A DNA stretch of 64,000 nt from Platanthera guangdongensis (GCA_039583875.1 CM077150.1:51412261-51476260), one strand, 5' to 3'; numbered from the stretch's first letter, positions 41,991 to 54,433 are shown. The notes: generated from the sequence alone by a model not told the origin. Numbers and translations are program-made.

Positions 41991-44300
41991 ATGGACAAGG
42001 CAATGGATTTTGCCAAGTTTCCCCTATGCAACAAGAACAACTTTCCCATGTGGAAAGAAAGAATCAAATTCTTTATGGAAGCTGTGGATCCAAGGATCTT
42101 CATGATAGTTCAAGAAGGTCCTTATATCCCTATGATTGTCTCCACTATAGATCCTACCAAGAAGGTTCCAAAGAAGCTGATGGATTTAGACAAGGACGAG
42201 ATTGCACTTGTCTAACTAGACAAGAAAGCTAAAAACATTATAGCAAGTGCAGTTGATGACTCAATGCTGCAGACCTTAATCCACTGCCAATCTTCAAAGG
42301 AGATGTGGCAATCCTTGGTTACCTTAATGGAAGGAACAGAAGAAATGAGGGATGATCGGAGATCCCTCCTCAATCAGAAGTATGAAGCCTTCCGACAGGG
42401 AAGCAAAGAGACCATTGCTGATATATTTGAGAACTTTTTCAAGATAGTGAATGGCCTAAGAGTCTATGGCAGAGTATTCACTAATGGAGAACTGAATGAC
42501 AAGTTCCTGAGATCCCTGACCAAAGAATGGGACAACAAGATATGTGACATCAGGGAGTTTGGGAAGCTGGATGAGACAGACCCACAAAATCTCTTCGGGA
42601 AGCTTATGTCATATGAGCTTCAACTCAACACCAGGAAAGCTGAAGAAGAGAAGAGCAGGTCTGCTCTTAAAGAAAAGTCTGTTGCTCTAAAAGCAAACAC
42701 CTCCAGAAAGACAAAGGATGCCTCCCCTGCTCCAGCTCCAGAGATTAGTGAAGAAGAAGAAACTTCTGAGCCTAGTACCTCAGGCTCTGAGCTATCAGAA
42801 GGAGAGTTCTCACTGCTCTCACCCCAGTTCAAGGAATTCTTGAACAAGAAGAAACAATGGAAAGGCAAGGATGCCTCCTATAGAAGATCACGACATGATG
42901 GTGATCGGCAAAGAAAAGGCTCAAGTAGTCATGACAGGTATTCCTCTAAACATAACAAATATGTTTCGACTGACATCATTTGCTATTGTTGTAATAAGCC
43001 AGGTCAAGTTATCGTCGACTGCCCTCATAAGAAGAAGGAGGGTGGTAGAAGAGAAGAAAAGAAATCCTCATACAACAAGAAGAGGAAAGAGAAGAGCCTG
43101 ATAGCCAAAAAGAGCAAGACTCTTAGTGACTCTGACTCATCTGAGTCAAGTGAAGAAGAAGAAACTTATTTTGGGCTTATGGCTCAAACAGATGATGATC
43201 AAGAGCCCCAGTTCACTAGGAAGGTAAACTCTCATACCCCTCTTTCAGATTCTGAAGTCTCTGAACATGGTTGTGAGGATAGCTCCTCTGACGATAAGTC
43301 AGAACTAATGGCCCAGTACAAGGAGTTAATCATGTCTTATGACAAATGTCGTCGAGTCGTGAAGACTCAGGCTAAAGAAATCAAATCTCTAAAAACCGAA
43401 GAGAGCATCTTGAGAGAGAAAGTCGCAAAGACTGACTCCCTCAAAGAAAACTTCAATAATACAATTGAAGAATATAACAAGGCTCTTGAGCACCTTGACC
43501 TCAAAGAGAAAATCATCAAGGAATTGGAAGCCCAACTTGCAGCTGAAAAGAAACTGGTTGAAAGTTTCTCGAAGCCCAAGACGGTTCTTCCATTTGTTGC
43601 TGAATTCTCAGTCAAGGCCAAGGGTGTCGGATTAGGCCATGAAGAAGCTCCTAGTAAATCCTCTAGGAGAAACAAGAATCAACGGAAGAATAAGGCCGCC
43701 AAAAAGGCCTTAGCCAAAAAGAAGGGGAAAGCCCCTCAAGATCAAACTACATTCAAGAAAGTCATCTTTCCATCAAATGAGTTTGATTTTGACTCATCCT
43801 ACGAGCACTTTGCTAGGCCTACCTATGTAGAGCAAAAGTCCCACTATCAAGGATGGACTCGACCCCAAAACTTTGGCGAACGTGTCTTTAAGGCAGCCTA
43901 TGAAGAAGTTATTCTTCAGAGCTATGGCCCCTTCAATCATGGGCATAACTTCAAGAAGGCACCAAAGACAAAGCCTGTTGTAGAAAAGCCCATAAAGGAG
44001 AAGAAGCCATGTGATTGCCATCATCATGAGGCATCTTCCCCCAAGAATGTTGCCCCTGCTACACCACAATTCCAAAAGGTCAAGCAGGAGATCATGAGGC
44101 AAAGGTACAATAGATTTGACTGTTGGTGTTGTGGCAAGGTTGGTCACTTCGTCATTGATTGCTGGTTCAATTCCAAAAACACTGCAACTCCTCATGTCAG
44201 CAATATGAGAAAGACCGCTCATAATGATAACACTCATAGGGGGAGTACTCTAACCCAAGACCAAGGACCCAAACGTGTTTGGGTTCCTAAGACAAATTGA
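41991..44300 (+). pseudogene. gag: Element D gag, one stop
   Basis: Start ATG at 41991 (MDKAMDFAKF). Core gag domain in residues ~5-220 (NKNNFPMWKERIKFF, VNGLRVYGRVFTNGEL, LRSLTKEWDNKI). A Ser/Glu-rich segment follows, then a first knuckle CYCCNKPGQVIVDC whose His is Gln, an acidic patch, a coiled coil at ~445-530 (KTEESILREKV, DLKEKIIKELEAQ), basic AKKALAKKKGKA, and a second intact knuckle CWCCGKVGHFVIDC. Only damage: TAA at 42213-42215 after residue 74. It ends at TGA 44298-44300, in frame with pol seven bases later, so pol may be made by read-through. Confidence 0.85.
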
Positions 44301-44306
44301 TTATGA

Positions 44307-47300
44307 TTGCAGGTATGTCCAAAGGCCAACAAAATGCCAATCTGGTATTTGGACAACGGATGCTCTCGGCATATGACCGGGACTAGAAGCCTCATTCAGA
44401 ACTTTACTCCAGTCGTGAATGGACCAAAGGTCATCTTTGGAGGTTCAGACCGTGGAATTACTAGAGGCTATGGTATGATTACTAACGACAATGTATCCTT
44501 CTCGGATGTGGCCTATGTCGAAGGATTGGAACACAATCTCATAAGCATAAGCCAACTCTGCGATAAAGGATACATAGTTGAATTTCATGTTGATAAGTGC
44601 TTGATAAAATCCGTTGACAATATGGAAACGATTTTATCTGGCCCTCGAAGCAGGAATATTTTCTGTTTAGATTTCATTTGTATAGATTCCTCTACACCAG
44701 TGTGTCTTTTAGCAAAAGATAGTGCGTCTCTTAGTGACCAATGGCACAAGAGACTAGCATATATTAATTTCAAAACTATTAATAAATTATTTTCAATGAA
44801 CTTAGTACGTGATGCCCCAAATGTCAAGTGCGTCAAAGATAGACATTGTCATGCATGCGTAAAAGGCAAGCAAACAAGGGCTACCTTTAAAAGCGTTATT
44901 GGCAAAGACTCTAACAGATGTCTCCATCTATTGCACATGGACTTGTTTGGTCCACTGCAAATTAGAAGTTTGGGAGGTAAGGATTATACGTTGGTAATTG
45001 TTGATGATTACTCGCGCTTTGCGTGAGTGTTCTTTCTGAAACACAAGTCAGATACCTTCGACATCTTTACTAATTTTGTCAGGCAAGTCCAGAATGAATA
45101 CAACTGCTCCATAGTCAAAATCAGAAGTGACAACGGAACAGAGTTCAAATCTGGGGCCATGACAGAATTCTGTGAAAGCTTAGGTATCTTTCATGAGTTT
45201 TCCTCTCCTCGTACTCCACAACAGAACAGAGTGGCTGAGAGAAGGAACAGAACACTCATAGAGGCCTGCAGGACTATGTTGAGTGATGCTTCACTTCCGG
45301 AGTACTTCTGGGCTGAAGCCGTCAACACTGCATGTCACGTGCAAAATCGAGCACTCATAAACAAAAACCACGATAAGACACCTTATGAACTTCTAAAGGG
45401 CAGGAAGCCAACCATCTCATACTTTAGAATCTTTAGTTGTAAATGCTTCGTACTTAACAATGGTAAGTATAATACCACCAAGTTCAGCGAAAAGAGTTTT
45501 GAAGGTATTTTCGTAGGTTATAGTAGTCATAGTAGAGCATATAGAATATTTAATAGAAAAACCCTGGTGGTAGAAGAATCGATACATGTTGTATTTGATG
45601 AGACGAGCTTGCTGCAAAGCAATCCATCTAGTGTGCTCATTGAAGATGCAGGTGCAAAGCTGAAAGAAACTAGCTTGCATGAACCGTCCGAAGACAAAGG
45701 CGAAATGTTCATCAAGATCACCACTCCAACCCCTGTTGGAGAGGCTGATGATCAATATGAGGACGTCATCCAAGTTGAGGAAATCACTCCAGTGATTGAA
45801 GATAATCCAGATGCAAGAACTTTAGAGCTCAGACATCTGAAGGATCACCCCATGGACCAGATCATAGGAGATCCCCGGGACGGTGTCAGAACTCGAAGAG
45901 GTACAACTAATGAGAATCTTCATTTAAGCTTTCTCTCGCAGGTTGAACCAAAGAAGTTTGAGGATGCAAACTCAGATGCCTCGTGGATATTGGCAATGGA
46001 AGAAGAGCTAAATCAGTTCAAGCGCTGCAATGTATGGAAGCTTGTTCCAAGACCCAAAGGAAAGAACGTCATTGGAACAAAATGGGTCTACAGGAACAAG
46101 ATGGACGAAGACGGGACAATCATAAAGAACAAGGCCAGACTCGTCGCTAAAGGCTATCGTCAAGAAGAAGGAATCGACTTCGACCAGACATATGCTCCAG
46201 TGGCAAGGCTGGAGGCAATAAGGTTGTTCCTAGCATATGCTGCATTCAAAGGCTTCACCGTCTATCAGATGGACGTGAAGTCTGCCTTCCTAAATGGTAA
46301 CATAAAGGAGTAAGTGTATGTGGAACAACCTGCAGGTTTCATTGATCCTAACTTTCCTGATCATGTCTATTTCCTGCACAAGGCCCTATATGGTCTGAAA
46401 CAAGCTCCTAGAGCTTGGTATGAGACGCTGTCTAGTTTTCTACTTGAGAACAAGTTCACAAGGGGAAAGATAGACAAGACATTATTTCTTACGGAAATAA
46501 AAGACATGATTTTTCTAGTGCAAATCTATGTCGACGACATTATTTTTGTCTCTACAGACGATAACCTCTACAAAAAGTTCTCAAAACTTATGCAAGGGAA
46601 GTTTGAAATGAGCAGTATGGGCGAGCTGAAGTATTTCTTAGGGCTTCAGGTGAAACAATCTGAAGATGGAATTTTCATCTCGCAGACCAAGTTCACCAAA
46701 GAGCTGATTAAGAAATTCGGAATGGAGAACGCAACCTCTATGAGGACTCCAATGGGCTCAACTATGTCTCTGGACAAGGATGAAAAAGGGAAACCTTTTG
46801 ATGAAACCAAGTACAGAAGCATAATTGGATCCTTGTTCTACCTTACTGCCAGTAGACCCGACATAATGTTTTCAACATGTGTCTATGCTAGATTTCAGGT
46901 GAACTCTAAGGAATCTCACTACGCTGCTGCAAAGCGGATTTTGAGATACCATAAAGGTACACCAAATCTTGGCTTATGGTACCCAAGAAGTAATGACAGT
47001 GAACTAATTGGTTTTTCAGATGCAGATTTTGCAGGAAGTAAAGATGACAGGAAAAGCACCTCCGGGACGTGCCAATTCTTTGGAAGAAGGATAATCTCCT
47101 GGAGTAGTAAGAAGCAGAACTGTGTCGCAATCTCAACGGCCGAGTCAGAGTACATCTCTGCAGGCAGTTGCTGCGCACAATTACTTTGGATAAGGAATCA
47201 ATTTGAGGATTACAACATGCAATTCAAGAATATTCCATTGTTTTGCGACTCTTCCAGCACAATTGCAATAGCCAACAATCCAGTCTCGCACAGCCGGACA

Positions 47301-47474
47301 AAGCATATCGAGCTAAGGTATCATTTCATCCGGGAGCATGTAGAGCATGGGGACATAGATCTCCAATATGTCTCCACAGACATGCAAGTTGCAGATATTT
47401 TCACGAAGCCGCTGGACGAGTCCAAGTTCTCATTCTTCAAAACTGAACTTGGGATGCTCAACAAGGAAGATTAG
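44307..47474 (+). pseudogene. pol: Element D pol, two stops
   Basis: One frame in copia order. Protease WYLDNGCSRHMTG has D-N-G (Asp codon 44352). GAG-pre-integrase (WHKRLAYINF, CHACVKGKQTR) precedes integrase with HMDLFGP (Asp codon 44940), IRSDNGTEF (45129) and the Glu after [10 protein letters not shown] has [26 protein letters not shown] and YVDD (46527-46538). RNase H has DADFAGSKDDRKSTSG and STAESEY. Ends DMQVADIFTKPLDESK. Stops at 45024-45026 (TGA in the integrase core) and 46311-46313 (TAA in RT) are single-codon changes. Otherwise complete. Confidence 0.9.
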
Positions 47475-47571
47475 AGAAGTTTGGATTTCATGAAAGCAAA
47501 GGAAATTAAAAGGTTAGTCAAAATCTGGCTTTTCAAAGTTTTCTTCTTTCTCTGACTCAAGTTAGACCTGA

Positions 47572-47802
47572 CCTACTCGAGTACTCAAAGGACCTACTCG
47601 AGTAGTCCATTTAACTTATTCGAGTAAGGCAATTAATGTACTCGTGTAGTACACTTCATCTACTCGAGTGAGTCAATTCTTCTACTCGAGTCATTGCAGA
47701 TTCTCCTACTCGAGTACCTTTTATAGACCTACTCGAGTACCTTCTATAGACCTACTCGAGTAACTCCTATAGACCTACTCGAGTAACTCCCTATATACTC
47801 GA
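47572..47802. repeat. Second CTACTCGAGTAG array, between pol and third ORF of D
   Basis: Nine CTCGAG cores occur in 230 bp, mostly CCTACTCGAGTA-, plus near-matches TTCGAG and CTCGTG. Four lie in a 25-bp tandem (ACTCGAGTA-C-CTATAGACCT). This is the same motif as in the LTR U3. Confidence 0.9.
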
Positions 47803-47909
47803 GTACTTTTTTATCTCTCGTGAATATGCCTCTTGGCTTTCAAATTATCCTGTGTCGCCTTTCCTTTTAAGTTATTTCCTTCTCGATGATTAGACACAAA
47901 CCTAGGGTT

Positions 47910-47916
47910 TATAAAT
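47910..47916 (+). promoter_or_regulatory. Candidate internal TATA box before D third ORF
   Basis: TATAAAT in AGGGTTTATAAATTCG, about 105 bp after the spacer array and 140 bp before the ATG at 48056. A pyrimidine-rich leader follows. Confidence 0.45.
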
Positions 47917-48055
47917 TCGAAATTCCAAATTAATTCTACACGAAATCATTTCCAATCTCTCGATTACCCGGCTGCCGCTTCGTCTTCCCTCGAGAAATTG
48001 CAGAGCCGCGACTTTTCCTCTTCCTCCCGACAGAGCTTTTCTCAATTTCTGGATC

Positions 48056-50449
48056 ATGGCCGCCGTCTCCAAGATTGGTGTAGGTTCGGAACTTGTTACC
48101 GCTGGGATTGCCGAGCTTTCAGATGATTTCCACAACTTACTGGTTCTTCTAGATACCGCCGGACTTTCCTTCGCTCTCCAAGAACCCTGTCGGATCCTCT
48201 TCCCCGAGGTAGCAGAATTCTTCACAAATCTGAAGGTCAAAAGGAATGGCAAAGTTCTGAAATCCAAAGTGCAAGGTCTGAAAATTAAACTTACTTCGAC
48301 AAGTATCTCTCAACTCCTCCATCTACCAGTGATCACTACAGCAGATAACCTCGATGAAGAAGATTCCTACAGAACCTGCTTGTTCTATGGGATTTCGCCT
48401 GAAGTTCAGTCTATCAAACGATCAGACATGAACGTAGAAGGAAAATTTCTGGTTGATGTTATTGAAAAGATTTTACTGTGCAAGACAAACTTCATAAGAG
48501 ACATTCCACTGTATTTCTTCGACATAATGCAAGCCATTGTATGCCGCAAGAAATATCAGTTTGGCATGCTGATTCTGGACAAAATCAAGGACAGCTTAAA
48601 GTCCCCCAACTTCGCCAGAATTATCTCTCTGCTCCTCCATGAAACAAATCCTCAGGTATTCGACTTCTCCAAAGAGACCCCTCTTCATCACATGAAGAAG
48701 GTCTCCATTTCTTATATTCAGAGATGGGAGCTCAAGCTGAAGAATCATGCCCAAGCTGCAAAGATCTCAGAAGTTCCAGCAGATCCAGTATTAGAGGACA
48801 GGACTCCATCTCCCTCTCCTCATCATGTGGCCAGCTCCTCTGGTGCACCAAGTGAGGGGGAGCCTGTTCCTTCTATCCAAGTCAGGAAGCCCTCTCCTCA
48901 GCCAGCAACTTCTTCCCTACCTCATACACTATAAACTCCAGCAACACCTTCAGATCAGATTCCTCAAGAATCTCTTCTCTCAACAGATGCTGCTATAGAT
49001 GCAATGATTGCAGAACTTACTGAAGAAGTGCTGCATATTCCTCCTCCTCCTCTATCTCTTCCAGCTTCATCCTCTGAATGTCACAAGGACTCAACTCCTG
49101 GACAGTCTCCTGAACATTCTCCAGCCAGGACTCCAGCACAATCTCCTGCTGCCCTCAAAGACCAGCAAGATACAATTCTTCTTTCAGCTGAATCCTCTCC
49201 TGAGCCAGCTGAGGCCCCTCTCAGAAACCTAGATTTCCCTATCCCTTATGATACAGAAGAAAGGGATGCTATAATTCATACCACAAGAGCTCACAGCTCT
49301 GTGATCATTGAAGAAATAACTCCATGGGTAGCTCCTCCTCTCCCTTCTGCTGCTCCTTCAACTACTGCTACTACAGTCTCTCCCTCCTCAGATTTGATGC
49401 AACAAATTGCACTTCTTCTTCAAGAACAGAGAAATTATTTTGATACTTCTCTAAAGACTGTAAATGATAAGGTAACTGCTCTCGAGACTGAGATGAGCAG
49501 ATGCTTTGCTGAAATTCAGCATAACACTAACAAGTTCAAGTACTTATTTCAACTTGGTGGCAAAGACCTAGACCACACTATCACTAGTGTTGGACAAGTT
49601 ATGGACCAAGGTGTTACCCTTGCAAATAATCAAATAGAGCTAGACAAGAGAAATGAAGCAAACAAAGTGAAAATCTGTGAAGAAGTTCGCCTCTTTAAAG
49701 AAGATGCTATAGACAGGCTATCTGTTGAAATCAGAAAGGGGGAGAACTTGGTCAAAGAACATTTAGAAAAATCAGCTGCTCTGAAGTCAGATGTATGGGA
49801 AACTCATGTGAAGACAATTCATGATGATGTGCTAGCCCAGATACAGAGTGTCAAATTTCATACCTATGACACTGCTGTCTGGATGCACAATCAGATTCTG
49901 CCAGACCTTGCTGTTGACCCCAACATCATTCCCCATCATTTAAATCCTCTAGCTACAGATGCTTCTGCTCCATCTGCTCCATCTGCTCCTCTGCAACCTA
50001 CCTTCTCTCCCAGGCCTGGAGACACAGTTGCTCCTCCAGACACCTATGTTCAAGGCTGGGAAGAAGATCCTGCTGACATTTTCCTTCAGGCTCCTCCAGA
50101 GATGAAAACTTATAAGAAGAAAAGGAAATATGGTGAAGGCCCCTCTGCTATCAAGTCTGCTCCTACTAAAGCTACTGAACATGCTGAAGTTTGGTCTCCA
50201 ACCTCCAAATCCCTGATTCTGGAAACTCTCAGATTAGTTATGGAATTCCATGAGAGCAGGAATATTCATTACAGCTCATATGAATGGGAACTTTATGAAA
50301 AATCCATGACAAAGAGAAGAATCTATGACAGAGAATATGGGAGGAACAACCCTGCAGCCCCTCCTAGACCTCTCAAGTATTATCCAAAACCCTACTGTTA
50401 CCAGAGGAGACAACAAGAGAAATTGGACAGACAACAGAATCAAGGCTGA
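48056..50449 (+). pseudogene. Element D third ORF (SIRE 'env-like' position), one stop
   Basis: ATG at 48056, frame to 50449 (~797 codons) with one TAA at 48932-48934. Residues ~10-225 form a folded domain (FFTNLKVKRNGKV, ISQLLHLPVITT, ILLHETNP-like end). It resembles the 'putative plant transposon protein' domain seen in third ORFs of long plant retroelements. A long Ser/Pro-rich region follows, then a coiled coil at ~440-560 (LMQQIALLLQEQRNYFDTSLKTV), and a basic C-terminus (KYYPKPYCYQRRQQ). I see no convincing signal peptide or transmembrane span, so an envelope role is not supported by sequence. Homologous to 60246-63009. Confidence 0.75.
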
Positions 50450-50654
50450 TTTTCAAGGATTTTTGAGAGTGTGGAATGATTGACTGTAGAGTTGATAATT
50501 TTGGATATTCTTATTTATATGATTCTAAGTTTTTGCTCTTATTATCTTTTCTCATAAGTCTATTGCTTGCTTGCAGATTTTTCTACTTAGCACTGTTTAT
50601 GTCTAGAATTCACCTTAGTGTAAATGGTTCTGACTTCAACAAATAGGGGGAGAT

Positions 50655-52646
50655 TGTTGGGAACTATGTCCACATTAACCCAGATTTGATGAAGTCGCCC
50701 TAGAACTAAGATGAATTAGTTTGTATTTGATGCTTCGTTTGAGTTATGTGTTTGCAGGACTCCAATGGGAAGTGTAGACCAATGTCAGTCTACAATGAGT
50801 CACCAAACACAGGACCATGCAATGTAATCCCTCATTGTGTGTTCCAAAGTGTTGACTCATGTGTAGCCTCTCTATTGGGATACACTTCATATTCAAGCTA
50901 TAGGACTGTGAAAAGACCTGATGCTGATTCCCCTCTAGTAGAAGAAAAATTTCTGACAGAAATTTCCCTAAGTGTTTCTCTCGAGTAGGTCTTTAACTAC
51001 TTGAGTAGATTGCTTGAGATATACTCGAGTAAAACTTCTGCATACTCGAGTAAGAAAATTCTTCCTCTCGTGAAGTTAATTAAAACACTCGAGTAGTTCA
51101 CTGACATACTCGAGTAGCTTACTTAACTACTCGAGTAGATCACTCTTCCTACTCGAGTTGCCCAGAATTCAGTTTCCAAGTTTTTCTAAGTACAACACTC
51201 GAGTAGTCCAAGTCATATACTCGAGTAGCTCATTCTATCTCGAGTAGTTCATACTCGAGTAGTTTATTCTTCTTGTTTCAGATTCCTCTTTCTCAGAACT
51301 TTTTAAGTCATTTACTTGAGTAGGTACTTTGTATACTCGAGTAGTTCTCGACACTGTGTCAAGTAACTCTCTTCTCTGTGTCGAGTAGTTAAGAAATACT
51401 CGAGTAAGTCATTCCTATACTCGAGAAGATTTCTTTCCTCTCGAGGAGTTCAATTTGACTACTCGAGTAGCTGTTTCTCCCGTGTGCAGAATATTTCTAA
51501 GTGTTTGTCTCGAGTAGTTCTTCTAACCACTCGAGTAGTTCAATTCTGCCTACTCGAGTAGTACAACTTGTACTCGAGTAGTTCAACTCCTTCCCGTGAA
51601 ACTTTTTTGTATACTCGAGTAGATCTTCCTAGTACTCGAGTAGTTGATTATATGCACTCAAGTAGTTGTCTTCAACCTACTCGAGTAGTCATGAATTATA
51701 TACCCGAGTAATATTTCTTTGCTTACTCGAGTAGTCATTGACCTACTCGAGCAGTTTTATACCTACTCGTATATATGACCTCATTTTCTCTGAAATTTCT
51801 TCTAAGTCCAGATTTGACAGATTTTCAAATTCCGTGACATGATTGGTCCACGTGTACGTCATTAAAACCAATTATGACCGTTATTAGTACTCCTATAAAA
51901 GGTCTTGTCTAATCAACAAACCCTAATCAGAAAACAAGTTTTTCAAGAAGAAAATTATTCTAAGTTTTGCAGCCGCCTCTTTCCAAAAGAATCGTTGTTT
52001 CCTCTCTCTCTCTTTTCACGGAACGAAAGCCGCCGCCGCCTCTGTTCTTCTCCAGCAAGGGCTTCAATTTTCAGAGGAAATAGACTGAAGAAGTTTTACA
52101 GATCGAGATTGTTTCTCAAATCGCTCATCCTCTTCCCGATCGTGTAAGACAGAAGATTCAGATCTGGCCGAGATTTTCTTCATCTTTTCTGAAAGTGCCC
52201 CAAAGCTCATAAGAAGAAGATCCTGGTTGCTGTTTGCAGATCTAATAGAAATATAACTGTTTGTATTTTTCAATACTTGTATTTCATTCCTGTAAGAGAA
52301 TTTTTCTCCGAGTGTAGGAGTTTTCCACTCCGAGTTTGTAGGAAGGTGTTTCTTCCGAGTTGTAGATCCAGTTGGTTGGATTGAGATTGTATGAACTTTG
52401 TTCCGAGTGTAGGATTGTTTTTCAATCCGAGATAGTGGAGTAGCCGAGTCTAGTATATTGCTAGATCGGTGAGGGAAAGTGGATGTGCCCAAGATCGGGG
52501 AACCACTATAGATCTTGTCTCGTCTGTGATATTTTGGTAGATAGATCTGTGCTGTGTTCTGAGATTTTTTTTAATTCCGCAAAAGACGCACAAATCACCT
52601 ATTCACCCCCCTTTAGGTGATTTAGGTTGATAACTATTATCTTTCA
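50655..52646 (+). repeat. 3' LTR of element D
   Basis: 1992 bp with the same layout as the 5' LTR: palindromic array 50980-51760, TATAAAA at 51894, hairpin string 52263-52505. Two hairpins are weakened here by single changes (GGAGAA to AGAGAA, GGAAC to TGAAC). CATTC follows at 52647-52651. Confidence 0.92.
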
Positions 52647-52651
52647 CATTC

Positions 52652-52784
52652 TAAGAGCATTTGTTATGTTAAATTACTCTATCACAATAGAAATAAATTT
52701 ACAAATAAAAGAACTTGCCAAAATATATAAATAAAATGTATACAGTACTTTATTCATCAAATGAATTATTGCAGCCAACAAACA
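52652..52784 (-). repeat. Remainder of old LTR H, 5' end on minus
   Basis: An AT-rich stretch that continues LTR H beyond element D. On minus TGTTGGCTGC at 52780 could be its start. Confidence 0.4.
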
Positions 52785-52897
52785 TGTTGAAGCCGGGAAA
52801 ATTCCCTACTTAAAAAATTTGGATCAAGGCAGCCTAAGGTTACTGATTTTATGGTCTGACGTCATAGATCAAGTGGCTAGCACGAGAGAGAGGAAAC
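52785..52897 (-). repeat. Fragment of a Tat-type LTR end (same family as LTR G)
   Basis: On plus it starts TGTTGAAGCC and contains TTTGGATCAAGGCAG and AGGTTAC, matching the inverted end of 7255-7365. Element E inserted at 52898, and GAAAC at 52893-52897 is the likely duplicated target. Confidence 0.55.
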
Positions 52898-53071
52898 TGT
52901 TGGAACACCATATTACTGATTTGGGCAAGGATCACTATGTCTTTTAGGAAATCTGTTTTGACCTCCTTGTATAGATCTAAAGGTCAATTAGAATTGATTC
53001 TAAGGGTTAGTATTTAGGTTTGAAAGCTGCCCTCAAGACCAGATATTTCAGTTCAGGAGACTAAGACATTT

Positions 53072-53372
53072 TGTCGAGCTCAGGACGACGAATCGTCGAA
53101 CTCCATTTGATGATCTCTGAGCTCACTTCGACGAATCATCGAACTCCATTCGACAATCTCTGAGCTCAACTTCAACAAGTCGTCGAACTCCATTCGACGA
53201 TCTTCGAGCTCAGATCGATGCACCTGTCTCCAGTTTGTTTCTCTATCTCTGAGCTCAGTTCGACGATAGTTTAGCTCAGATTGATGATCTCTGTTTCAGT
53301 ATAAGACCAGTCTCTGAGCTCAGTTCAACGATAGTAGAGCTCAGGTCGACATTTTTCTGGAGAGATCGACGT
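53072..53372. repeat. TCGACGA / TCGTCGA array in U3 of E
   Basis: Repeated words GACGAATCGTCGAACTCC, ATTCGACGATCTCTGAGCTC and GTTCGACGATAG. Most are inverted pairs around AAT, plus GAGCTC palindromes. The partner array is 63331-63632. Confidence 0.85.
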
Positions 53373-53997
53373 TTTTCAAGATTCAAATTCAGACAGTTAT
53401 GGAATTATTCTCAGCATTTATTTCAAGGATCTTGTAGCCGTTTCAATTAATCTGGAGCAAGTTTCAAGGTATTTTTAAAGGAATGTTTTATTGCACTTTC
53501 CTCCAGAAGATAAAATGCAGTTAAAGAAGTCATTTATGACAGGCCAAAGACTATCTTGGATAGAGAAATATTCATTCAGATCTAAGGAATAAAAGAGATA
53601 TTCATATTCTGCTGGAACAGAATAATAGAGAACAACATCATCAACAACAATCACAACAACAGAAAGAGAAAGAGTTACAGATATTCTCAGTCTTAAAAAT
53701 TCTTACAAGAACACACATCACAAAAGGAGATCAACATACTCAAATTTTCAGATCCCTTTTGATTCCAGTGTTCAAAGGCCATCATCATTCAAGACTCCAG
53801 ACACCACACATTTCAGTTGCTGCTGAAATCATCTTTTGCTGGAGATCAAATTTTCTGAAGGCCTATCACCCTACTGCAAAGCTTCACTTCTTGAACAACT
53901 CAAGATCTCAGGGGAGCTTTGACAACATCCACTATCTTCTCTCTGATTGTTGACAGAGAAGATCATCTCATCCCTCTCTCTCTCTCTCTCTGCTGTA

Positions 53998-54216
53998 AAG
54001 GGTTTTTCAAACTCCCTTCAAAAGTTTGTGCTGGTTTCTGAGACCTTGTCAAAACTCAGTGGTGGCAAGACACCTGATCAAAAAATCTGGTTTGGTTTTT
54101 GAGCACCTTATCAAAAGCTCATTGGTGCCCAGGACACCAGATCAACTCATCCTGCAGTGGATTCCTACCTAGGGTGGTAGAAGAGTGGATGTACCCAGAT
54201 TGATTGGGGAACCACT
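53998..54216 (+). repeat. String of small hairpins in R/U5 of E LTR
   Basis: AAGGGTTT/AAA-CCCTT (53998-54018), CTGAG/CTCAG (54038-54059), GGTG/CACC (54061-54074), TGAGC/GCTCA (54100-54121), TGGTG/CACCA (54123-54139), CTACC/GGTAG (54165-54180) and AGTGG/CCACT (54184-54216). The last encloses GATGTACCC and aligns with the last hairpin of D. Confidence 0.7.
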
Positions 54217-54419
54217 ATAGCTCCTTGTGTCATCTGGTTGCTTACTTTCTTTTGTTTTCTGGCTGTGATTTGTGATTGCTTTTTGATTAGATAGTTGATG
54301 TAGTTCATTTGCTTCCCTGTTCACTTAGGAATACAACAACTGTTGTAAAACGTTCTTAGCAAGCACCATACTCTATTCACCCCCCTCTAGAGTATATCAG
54401 ATCTAACCTGCACTTTCAA

Positions 54420-54433
54420 TTGGTATCATAGGC
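54420..54433 (+). promoter_or_regulatory. Primer-binding site of element E (tRNA-Met-like)
   Basis: TTGGTATCATAGGC, one base after the LTR, matches the first eight bases of the tRNA-Met complement and then diverges. Confidence 0.7.

Larger units (their letters stand above)
39908..52646 (+). mobile_element. SIRE-like copia retrotransposon D
   Basis: 12.7-kb element with LTRs at 39908-41906 (1999 bp) and 50655-52646 (1992 bp), both TGTTGGGAACT...CTTTCA, flanked by CATTC (39903-39907 and 52647-52651). It has a tRNA-Met primer site, large gag, pol in copia order, a third ORF after a 580-bp spacer, and a polypurine tract (AAATAGGGGGAGAT, 50641-50654). Long LTRs, a long gag with coiled coil and a third ORF fit SIRE/Maximus. 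LTRs differ by about 2 percent where compared. A handful of single-codon stops are the only obvious damage. Confidence 0.92.
52898..54418 (+). repeat. 5' LTR of element E
   Basis: 1521 bp. Palindromic array at 53072-53372, hairpin string at 53998-54216, CT microsatellite at 53972-53991. No convincing TATA box is seen between array and hairpins; TTTTTAAAGG near 53475 is the nearest. Confidence 0.88.

Noticed and set aside
48056..50449. Envelope glycoprotein
   Set aside because: The position fits the 'env-like' ORF of SIRE elements, but I see no signal peptide, fusion peptide or membrane anchor, so I did not call it an envelope.
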